Assembly (NCBI GenBank): GCA_022578965.1
Contig: MU400517.1
Location: 248,001-312,000 of the forward strand
Reading direction: 5' to 3'
Origin: Xylaria sp. FL1777
Taxonomy: Eukaryota > Ascomycota > Sordariomycetes > Xylariales > Xylariaceae
Length of the DNA: 64,000 bases
Position numbers and translations under genes: made by a program. Positions 54,649 through 64,000 of this stretch are shown piece by piece. The number at the start of each line of letters is the position of its first letter. The stretch's first letter is position 1. The notes beneath the pieces are model-generated. The model did no database searches and was not told the origin of the DNA. It saw nothing but the letters and a program-made list of their open reading frames with translations.

Positions 54649-55624
54649 TTACTCGGAAATAAAGTCATAGATCATCTTGAAGCTCTCGAACTTCTCGCCC
54701 TTAGCAACAACGACGTTCCGCACATGGCGCCTCTCGCCCCCAATCTCCTGGAACCCCCAAGCCTGCGTGGCGAACCAGCCACCATCAGCCACGACGTGAT
54801 TCAGCACGACCTCGCCGCTGCCGCCCTCGCCCTCCTCCCCGCCTTCAGAGAGCCAGTCGAGGGCGAGGAAGTCGGAGTCGACCCAGCGCGCGCGGCGCGC
54901 CTCGCCGTCGGGCGCGGCCACGAGCGCCGCCAGCTCCGCGCCGCTGACCATGCGCGACCGCCCGTCGACGCGCCCGAACACGAAGTCCTTGTGCTCGCGC
55001 GACACCCAGTCCAGCGCCCGCTGCTCCTTGGTCCCCGACAGCCCGCTCGCCGTCTGCTCGATGTCGATGTGCAGCGTGGGCGTCCCCGACGCGTCTGCCT
55101 CCGTGTACTCCTTCACGACTATCGTCACCGTGGCCGCGCCGATGGCCTTGCGGAGGAGCCAGCCTACGCCTTGGAGGGCTAGGGCTGGGTCTGTTGGGTC
55201 TGAGAGTGTTTTGTTCTGTTTTTGGGGGAACGCGGAGCGGTTGGTGTCAGCTTTGCCATTTTTTAGGTTGGTGGGGTTTTTAACCGATTCCCCGGTTCTG
55301 GGAGACGGAGGATGGATTTATTGGGAGCATATTCAGAATGGTAGGTAGGTACTTAAGTAGGTAGGAAGGGAAGGGCGGTCAGATGGGTACATGATTTCGT
55401 GGTGAAATGCAGCGGAGAGGCGCAGAGAAGGAGAGTGGAGTAGGTAGAGAGCCGCATGTTCATGGCACGATATCTCGCCGAGTAGATAGATAGAAAGTAG
55501 CCAGCCCTCCAGGCCTAGGGAAGTCGAGGCTAGGAACAGAGACAAGAGTGAAACCTAGAATCAAACTCACCAGAACCCATTTCCCGTTCAAGTCGCGAAT
55601 AGTTTTCGAAGCCGGGGCCGCCAT
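54649..55624 (-). CDS. Conserved fungal protein, possibly calycin/lipocalin-like
   Basis: Two exons, complement(55571-55624, 54649-55215), phase 0, 206 residues. The start MAAPASKTIRDLNGKWVL contains LNGKW, an N-terminal motif like the GxW of lipocalin-type barrels. Exon 2 runs NKTLSDPTDPALALQGVGWL, then alternating strands (ATVTIVVKEY, LHIDIEQTA, SGEVVLNHVV) and ends in KFESFKMIYDFISE. This suggests a small beta-barrel that may bind a hydrophobic ligand; the fold is inferred, not shown. The intron of 355 bases is long for this window and contains a GTAGGTA microrepeat cluster (about 55341-55368) like those in the spacers. The GCTGAC before the acceptor supports splicing. Very GC-rich codons. 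Confidence 0.87.
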
Positions 55625-57343
55625 TGTGGGATTTTTTTGCGCTAATTAGACAAGTAGGTTCCAGTCTAGGATAGCATATGCACGTATTGCAGTATGTCTT
55701 TGGCCAAGCGTGTGTAGGTAATCTGCTGAAACAGACTGGCCGAAAGGGAGAAAAGAAAAAGAAAGTAAGACGAGACGTTGGTTTAGCAGGACGCGAAATC
55801 AATGTGTAACGTGGGGTGATGCTAAAGATACTTAATCAGACGACTGGTCCTACATAGAATACCTAAAGACAGGGAGGGGAGAGGTGGGGGAGGAAGGGGG
55901 GTTTGCAGCGTATGTACTGAGAGGTATCAATCAAGGGATGTGATATAGATGGGAGTAAAGGGACCAAAACTCGAAGGGCGATGCAACATATAATTAATAT
56001 ACATGTAAACCTTAAATAAACGAGGCCGATCAGCACAGCATTCACAAGCCAAAAAAGCCTAACCTTATTTCCCCAATGTCGCATTCAGTGTTAATCATCT
56101 TAGCGGCCGAGGTATTGTCAAGATCAGGTACCGCTGTCGTCACCGTCACACGTGAGGAGGGACTAGTTTACCTAATTGTACGCTACCAGAGAGCTCGGTC
56201 CAATGCGGGGGAATGGGAGCTATTCTAAATATAGTTCTAGCCTGGGCAAAACATCAAGGAACGGATGCGCGAGATGCTGCGCAACGCCATCTTTTTGCAT
56301 GCTTGGGACCTGTAGAGATGGGAGTTGAAAGCTTGGCAGTCGGTGCATGGGGCCACACCGGCCTTGCCTTGATTACCTAGTTCTGTTGCACGCAAACCTT
56401 TTCGTGTTAGAATAAACGTGGTTAGCTCTTGGATTTAGGATGAAGTACCTAAACAGTTGTATATATTTGACTAAGAACGAAGTTGTGATCACCAGAAGAT
56501 ATTGAGTATAGCGCCGGTGCTTATGGACAAATTCAAACAGACACCGAGCCCAGGAACGAATTATAGCCTAGTAGCAATGAACTGTGCTGTGAGCTAATAT
56601 TGCCAAGGTGTACAACAGCTAAAACTATCCTGATACTGACGGGAGCGTGATAATGGTATGATTTCGTGTTCCCCATCGGCAACTCACAACAATTTGTTAC
56701 AGGATCTTCCCTATTTTGGCCGTTTCAAGTCCAGCCTGAAGCTGTGCGAAGACATCAACTCATGTCAGAAGTGAACAAGGAGCTTTGGTATTAGGATAGG
56801 TTCGCGAAACCACAATTCTACTATGCCTAGGCTATCAGGATATAGCAGATGTAGATGGATTATGCCGATTAAAGGAAACATTTAGTCCCAAGACCGTCTC
56901 ATTAATAAAATACAAAAAACAAAGGAATATGAACCCCCTACATCTAGCTCGATGCTGGCGTTGAACCACTCCTTGCAAACGCCTGCTGCTAGACTAGGCT
57001 TGTGAGAAAAGGATGCGTGTGTGTAGACGTGATTGTGAGCGTGTGTATGCGAGCGTGAGTGGCTATGAGACAAAAAAAAAAAGAATATTCTATTCATACA
57101 CTGTCGCCGTTTTCTGCGCAAAAACCCGACTCTTAAAACAGAGTATGATAAGAGAAAATATAACCAGAAAGGAGCCGCCAAAGTCTATCTGATGCGGAAC
57201 CGTGGGCCGTCAGTCGTTGAGTCGTGTGTGAGAATATACTTCGTTGCAACCCCCGAAAGGATGATAAGGGTTTTCTGTAAAGATGAAAGGGTAGCGGTAG
57301 AGAGTAGAGCCGTCAATTCGACGGCAGAAGTCTGCATCCCCAG
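55625..57343. other. Intergenic
   Basis: 1.7 kb; upstream of the calycin-like gene and 3' of the epimerase gene. No gene is supported. Confidence 0.5.
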
Positions 57344-58621
57344 TTACGGCCACCACTTCATCCTCTTATAGCTATCAATAACGTCGAGGATAAGTTCTTT
57401 GGTGAGAACAGGCTTCTTGTACTCGAAGCCCACAACTGTCTCCAGCCGGCTACCGTCCATGCTGAGGTCTGTGTCTTTGAGGAGCTCCTTTTCCATAAAA
57501 GGGGTCAAAGGACCAGGCCTCACAATCCCTGCTTCGGCGAGAAGATCAGCCCAGGGACCGAGCACGTCGTCGTTGATATCGTCCACCACGCTGTCCATAT
57601 TCAGGCGCGCAAAGTTGCTCAGAAGATGGCCCTGGAACTCCCCCTTGATGCCAAATATCTCCTCTGCGATGCCTGCTATTGTGCCTTGTGTTGTGACACC
57701 CTTGTCGACCACATTGAATGTCGGCACGTTGCCCATTGCTTTGGCATCCCAGTTGGCCTTGCCGGAGTCATACCATGACGCGACAGCCCACATGGCTCGT
57801 GTGACATCCTCGATATGGACTGTATTTGTACGCAAATCTTTTGTCCATAGGTACTTCATCTCTTCCTCGAGAGACTGGTATACACGTGCTAAGCAGAGTG
57901 CAGTCGCCACCCATTGCGACGCATACGGGCCGTATACATGGGGTAACCGTATGATGACTAGGTTTAGCCTGGGTCGTCAAGCCATTAGTTAGCTGGTTCT
58001 CACCCGACCTATCGTTTTCTGAGCCAGTACTCACCCCTCGATCTTAGCCAATTCTTGCTCGGCCTGGGCTTTATAGACGGCGATCTTGCTCCACGGCTTA
58101 AGCTTGTCACCCTCTTTGCTAGGTGACGAATTTGGTTTGTACACCATGCCGGTGCTTATCTCTACGAAACATTTGACGCCTCGCTTCGCTGCCTCTTTAC
58201 CAACTGCTAGCGCCAAGCCGAGAGAGCGGACTTTGTAGACCTCATCCTCCTGAGAATACCTCGTCTCGCCGCCACAGTTGAAAACATAATCCCACCGTTT
58301 CCCTTCGGGTCTATCGAACACGCGCGCGAGGGCTTCTGCATCATCACCCAAGGTCAGTAAAAGACCCTACCTACCAACTGCATGCTAGAGAATGGAGGAA
58401 TTTTAGGGCGACTTACGTTCTCTGCTGGCGTCAGCTTGCATGAAATTGGCCGCCGAACATGCGTTCTCAAACTCGGGGGCCAGCCATGCTAGCTGAGGTA
58501 GGACCTTGTCGACTAGTCGCAATTCAGATGCTAGGTTGTTGTCATGAATGTGTTTCGCCAGAAACCGCCCGATATATCCCAAGCCGCCGATTATAAGCAC
58601 GGACGGCTTTTCGGAAGCCAT
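57344..58621 (-). CDS. NAD-dependent epimerase/dehydratase-like protein
   Basis: Extended-SDR Rossmann protein. Three exons, complement(58417-58621, 58035-58335, 57344-57968), phases consistent, 376 residues from the ATG at 58621. The NAD(P)-binding loop is GGLGYIGR (12-19), followed by acidic LRLVDK. The middle has FNCGGETRYSQ and EISTGMVYKP, the place of the catalytic Ser/Thr-Tyr region. The expected YxxxK reads YKAQA, so the catalytic Lys is not at its usual place, as in a fungal subgroup with this YKxQAE pattern. RLPHVYGPYA follows, typical of the substrate side. The C-terminus has RMKWWP. Function unknown; related proteins are often annotated as epimerase or 3-beta-HSD-like. Confidence 0.9.
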
Positions 58622-59811
58622 GGTGAAAGCGAGGTGCGACAAGTTGGTGCCGTTGAGCTGCAGTGGAGTGACGACTTGGAACTGCCGGTAAGCGAAGTGC
58701 GGCGCAATATGGGGGGGGGTTCACCAGCGAGGGGCTGAATGGTACAATGTGAGGTCCAAGCGAGTCAAAACAAGAGCTGTAGGGCCCGACTGCGTGCGCG
58801 GCTATGTACTGTGTAGGGAACTGCGAAAATAACTGCGAAAATGAATACAGCGAGTCTCACAGCTCACAGTCGACGCAAGATGTTGTTTTGTTTGGTGTTT
58901 GGAGAAGACGAAGCGTCGGCGATACGAGCTTAATATTGGCTCATTTCACAGCCGTTTGGGGCGCGGAAGGAATCCTACGTTAGCTAAGGACGTCAGGAAG
59001 TTGAGAAGCCAAGCGAGGAAGCGCGGTCGGCCGCAGGTGTCGGGGGGAACTAGGTGTCTTTCAGAGAGCAGGGAGTAGTGAGTAGGAGGCGTGAGGCGTG
59101 AGGCGTGGTTGGTGCAGAGTTTGGGTGGTCATGGAGATATACGCAGGACGTAGGGTATAAGACAGGCTGATGGCGAGGCAAGAAGGCGGCACGGGAAGGA
59201 TCGCTTGGCTGGTCGGCCTGCAGCTCTGGCCGGTGAAAATTATTTCAATATGAGATTACCCAATGCGCTCTGGGGGCGTTTGTGCGGGCGGCAGAGGGTG
59301 TGAAGTGTCGATCAAATCAAACGATAATAGGTAACAATAATATGCGCTGCCAGTGAGCAGGAGAGGCTCGGGACACGAACTTAGTCTGTCTAAGTGCTGC
59401 TCATAAGAGGTAAGTACTAAACTTTTAGGCAGTCTAGTCGGTACTGTACGGTACACTCCTGTAATATATAGATATCTAGCATGCAACAAGGAAGGGGGGC
59501 GTGGAAAGGTTCGCGAGAGGAAGAGGGTCGAAGACACTTGGCCGTAAAGAGTTAAGAGAGAGGGAGAGGATGAGAGAGGCTGTCACTCAGTAAGTGCTCT
59601 AGTTGTGTATGACGAATAGAAAGGGGATTAGCGGGGAACTAAGCACCACACAGTCCTCTAAGCTACTAAGTAAGTACCTTAGGTACGCATACGCATAGCA
59701 CCTACCTAGTGTAGTGCAGCGGACACTGCCCTGACAGGTACCATCTGTCTATCTAGCTACCTGTGAGGTAGAAGTTACCTAATGTCCGATTAGGCATGGA
59801 TTAGGTAGGTT

Positions 59812-59857
59812 AGGGTGGAAAGGGTGGAAAGGGTGGAAAGAGTGGAAAAAGTGGAAG
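59812..59857. repeat. Minisatellite, unit AGGGTGGAA
   Basis: About five copies of a 9-10 base unit (GGGTGGAAA with A/G changes) directly after a GTAGGTTAGGG segment. Confidence 0.85.
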
Positions 59858-62759
59858 GGTTGAGATCCAACTTTAATTAGGTAGTCTCGTTCAACCAGTC
59901 CTAAAACGATTGACGATGAAGGGATGTAAGTACAGATACGTTATGCACCTTGGCCTACACCACCTCTTACGTAGTACGTACCTACCCAAGGTAGGTATTC
60001 AGGGGATGGTGGAGACTCTCGTTCCGTCTTTACTCAGTGTAGGTATATTACACATGCAGGGTGGTATACATCCAGTTGAGTATACCTACTGGATGTGGTA
60101 GGTACTGCAATAGAAAATATTAAAATAAAACCGCGTCTGTGGCCTTGCACACGAGCAACGAATGATATTCGTCTGCTTGGGGTAACTTTGGACTGCATGA
60201 CTTGAATTTGGGCGTTAATAGGTTGGTACTCTACATGCAAGTTTCTTGGCCGACATAACTCTCTATCTGACATACTTGAAGTATACTACATTGCCTACTT
60301 CTGGTAGTGCATCTGGAGTAGAGTGTATACTGCGTACGCATGGTGCACAAGAGATAGTCGAAATGAGGCATAGGAACTGAGTGTTAGGCCAGGGTGTCAT
60401 ACACTCACCATCTACATCGTACGCAGAGGCATGTTGTTACACACCACTACCATAGTAAGTAAATCACAAGATACGCACGTAGGGATTGCTGTCTGGGCTA
60501 AGGTTTCCGGTTTGTCCGTCTGGTCTGACATGAGTTGATCTGAAGCATGTCGCGGAGCCAAGTCTTGTGATACCCTACCATACTTACAGTACTTAGGTAG
60601 TGTAGCGTAAGTAAATGTAAGTATACCATGTCATCATGCCTATACATGAAATCGCCAAACTGTCATTGATATTAGCATCGACACGACATTCTACCTCTCT
60701 CATTCTTACTTATACTAATTGGAGGGCACAAAGACGAAAAGCCAAACGCGAAGGATTTCGCACTTGCGTCTCAAGTGTACAACTTGTTTTATGATTATTC
60801 ATCAATTACTTGCTTAGCGTCGAATGTAGTATATTAATTGACTTGCAACAGAGTGGTATATATATGTGTGTTTAAGTACGCAGTAGTCAATACCTTACCC
60901 GTCGAACACGACATGTATGCGCCTTGAAGAGTCCAGGAACGAAGGCATCGGGACGGTCGGAGTTACATAATAGTACTTTGTCCTGTCGGAATGGAGCTTG
61001 CCACGGCACGCAACAGCATGCAGATCGGACCCCGATGGAAGTTTTCTGGAACAACAGAGATCAGCGGCCCCCTGCACAAAGATATGTGGCCCTTTTGCTT
61101 TTTTCGCTACGCCGTCACAATCCTGGTCCAATACCTGGCTGCTGGCACACCACCGAGGAACTGTCGGTTGCAGGGGTATCCCATCCATCGTTCCGTGTCT
61201 TCATGAACTTCATCCCGTTTAAGATAGAGAGCAAGGACACATTAAACCGGTTTTGCGGCAGACTATACGAGAGATCGCCACCACATTCGACATGACAAGA
61301 CAGAAATAGGCCGAGGAACAATGCAAGCAATAACTGAAAACGTTCTAAAGGCTTTTTTAATACTACGTAGTATGCATAGATACAGCATGTATACTACGTC
61401 TTATTCCAAAGCAGGAGTCATTTTCAGATGACTGATAATACCGTAGTAGTACAGCTGCACACCAATGTCTGCAGGTGTTCTGGAACACAGAGACAATGCT
61501 GATACACGGTTGTAATCTGCACACCGCACTCAACAACCATGTCTATTGACCAGCCTCGTCATCCTACTCAACCTCGTTGAAGGGGCGGCCTGAAGCCTCA
61601 GTGGCCAGGCTATTTTCCTTGACCTGACCTGCAGCTGCATCTTAATTACCGGAACGCGCGTATGCTTCTGTATGCAGACGCTTCCCGGCTCTCGACAACT
61701 CGCAACCTAGCGTATCGTTATTACCTTTTACAGATCAGCTTGTGGTGTTTTCCTAACTCTTATTTTCCGTTACTCTGACCAGTATGGTATTTACAATGCC
61801 GATAAAGTTGATGGCTTATTGTCGCCCTACGCTAAGAGCATACCGACGTTGTCTAAAGAAGGTAACTTAACATGCTCGCTATCGTATCCTGACGCCTACG
61901 CGCTGTCCTGATTCTATGCAGGTAGTCGGTGTAATAAAAATACAATCATGTTCGGTCATAAGGAGGAAACTACTACGTATTTAGACGACACGATGTTACA
62001 TCAGCAAACTTCCGAGATACTATCCGTAGGTCTAAACTACGACAATATGCACAATATCGCAAATGTCACCGTGATATTGCACGTGTGGTCAAGACTATCT
62101 ATAGGCTGCGGACTCTCGCTCTCAATTACCCACCGTATCATCATTCATTATCACTTACTCAAAGATTATTACCATTACTCCTTACTCTTATCCATTATCA
62201 CTGTTATTAATAATAATAATACGTCCAACGTGACATGCAAATTCTTGTCCGTACTAGACACCCGTACTCGTTCCCTTCACCGTACATTAGATCACACTGA
62301 CATGAGCCAAGGAATTCGGGATTCGGCCGCAGGAACGTACAGCTGTGCAAGAAAATTTTAAGAGATTTTTCAAATTATAGAAACGAAGAAAAGACAAGCT
62401 GGATGCGCATGACCAACGGATTTCTCGGCTTATTTCGGTTTATTAGGTGCCAGCTAAAGGCTCTTGTCCCACAGGTCTCTCAGACCTACACTACACCATA
62501 CTTACATGACACACACGTGTACAGTTGTTTGACGTTCGACAATCAAACTTACCTGAAATGAGCTACACTAACAAGTTCCTAAGCGAAAGCTGATGGCGCT
62601 GTCAAATCGAACCCAATCCCATCTAGGGAATGTACTTAAGTAGATAGCTCACTAAGTGGGGCGTAACTAGGGTTTGACCCATGAAGGATCCGTATGTAGA
62701 AGCCTTCTAGAAGCCTTCCATGCAGCCGCCACACGAGCATCCATCATCCATCTCCACCA

Positions 62760-62794
62760 ATTATTATTATTATTATTATTATTTTTTTTTTTTG
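62760..62794. repeat. ATT microsatellite plus T run
   Basis: Eight ATT units followed by about 11 T. Confidence 0.9.
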
Positions 62795-64000
62795 CTCAAG
62801 CTACTACTGCGCACACTACGCATAGTCGTTTGGACCCCTGCCATGTCAACCCTCCAGATCCTCCTGCCTGCAATAGTGTAGGCATACATACTTACATCTA
62901 AGTCTACTGAGTATAACTATATCAATAATGATGGATTCTATTATAGTTCGAAAATCAAATGCATTTCTTGTTAGTGTACGTACCTCGTCCTCTTAGTTGG
63001 GCCTTGGCGTACTTTTGCTCACTTTTTTCTTTTCCGCCATGGACTTTCCCCTTCAAGCAAGAGAGCCCGTCAGCAAGCATGTTAACAAGAAAAGGACCGC
63101 AACGTTGCCGTAACCATCGCGGGTCCGCAAACCAAACAGTTAGAACAGGGATCGAGGGAGAAAGAAAAGAAAGCTAAGGCAGATGAAGACTGTTGAGGCT
63201 CCTCAGCATTCACCCCACTTACTAATACATACCTCCTTACGCATATGCGTACCCGAGGGACCTACCTAATTATCCCTAGCCACAGCCTTGTTGCGCCCGA
63301 ATTCCAGGAGGACGGAAAAGAGCAAATCCCTCATACTTGGAGAGGATCCTCATAGAAGACTTCCTGTCTTGGTTTTCCCTCCCTTCTGCACATCTGAGTG
63401 AACAGCCCACATTTTAAACAAACGCCAGAAGCGATAGCGGAGCACATGCACGTAACACATTTTACATTTCACATTTCACATTTCTCGCGCTACCTCCAGC
63501 ATCCCGACAATATTGTGTTGCCGAAGCAGCCGTTTCAGCAGGAGATTAGCAATATGGTGGTATCCAAGGCTACTTCGCGTGACGGCTACATATCGGAGAC
63601 ATACAGTATATTGGTACCGTGATTGTATGTGGCTCATCAAATGAAATGAAAACGACACAAATAGAAGACTTCATCACATGTTTCCGAACCGGCCAATTTC
63701 GGCACGTTCTGACGTTGTGGTTCTGACATTTTGTTGCGTTGGACACGGTTAATCGGCCGAACTCATAATGTAAGGGCGTCTTCATCCCAATCGTTCCCGC
63801 GTCGTCAGTCAGAACCAGCCCATCGAGGCTTGGGACAGACCGGATGCTCTCCCGGTCCCCGCTGCGGGAGACGCCTCGTCTGCCTTACACTATCTGTACG
63901 CCTGTGCAGTATAGTGGCATAAGGCGTATACTTCAATATGGGTCTTTTCTATTATAGCCAAACTGTCGGACCCGTCACCATCCGTTCATTTATCAGCGGG

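Larger units (their letters stand above)
58622..64000. other. Gene-free right end, 5.4 kb, with microrepeats
   Basis: No gene is supported on either strand; the longest frames (for example 61948-62361) look random. The first 600 bases are the epimerase upstream region. GTAGGTA/TACCTACC words cluster at about 59655-59815 and 59975-60105. A minisatellite lies at 59812-59857, ATT plus T runs at about 62760-62794 and ACATTTC x3 at about 63461-63485. Confidence 0.5.

Noticed and set aside
61948..62361. 137-codon plus-strand frame in the right-end spacer
   Set aside because: Composition (His/Tyr/Ile/Asn runs from ATT-rich DNA) looks random; no promoter, introns or family match.

Overview
The window reads as nuclear DNA of a filamentous ascomycete (Pezizomycotina, most likely Sordariomycetes; the order cannot be fixed from the sequence). 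The evidence is GT-AG introns of about 50-140 bases with CTRAY-type branch points (GCTAAC, TACTAAC, GCTGAC), monocistronic genes on both strands, long spacers, and families such as CreB, DUF3500, Osh-type and TDT/SSU1 genes. I assigned exons by joining reading frames at consensus splice sites and checking that phases and total lengths agree.

Layout. 0-8 kb: the C-terminal 1172 residues of the SWR1 chromatin remodeler, a DUF3500 protein and the RNA polymerase I subunit RPA12. 8-23 kb: an accessory block between housekeeping genes. It holds a CCAAT-rich promoter driving a possible tiny spliced gene, a short-chain dehydrogenase, a transcription-factor-like protein with no visible zinc cluster, a kinase whose catalytic loop looks like that of tyrosine kinases, a V8-like serine protease with one in-frame TAG, a DUF829/PaxU-like protein, an SSU1-like transporter also with one in-frame TAG, and a GNAT acetyltransferase. 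24-34 kb: U2AF small subunit, an Osh6/7-like lipid transfer protein with an acidic tail ending in an FFAT-like motif, and a large conserved fungal protein of about 1205 residues. 37-44 kb: ALG12, YOS1 and CreB. 46.8-47.9 kb: a decayed SRPK-like kinase. 50-58.6 kb: mitochondrial phosphate carrier, a CBS-domain protein, a calycin-like conserved protein and an NAD-binding epimerase-like protein. 58.6-64 kb: no gene that I can support.

The genes do not form an obvious pathway or cluster. Most are core eukaryotic functions: chromatin (SWR1), rRNA transcription (RPA12), splicing (U2AF), ER glycosylation and ER-Golgi traffic (ALG12, YOS1), lipid exchange (Osh), deubiquitination in carbon repression (CreB) and mitochondrial phosphate import. 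Long spacers, mainly right of 28 kb, are rich in a short motif family around GTAGGTA/TACCTAGGTA. I found no tRNA, rRNA, CRISPR array or intact transposon. I do not see a clearly new multi-gene system. The most unusual items are the CCAAT-driven micro-gene, the 14-nt CreB microexon that splits the catalytic cysteine codon, the FFAT-like tail on the Osh6-type protein, and the two nearly intact genes each broken by a single TAG.
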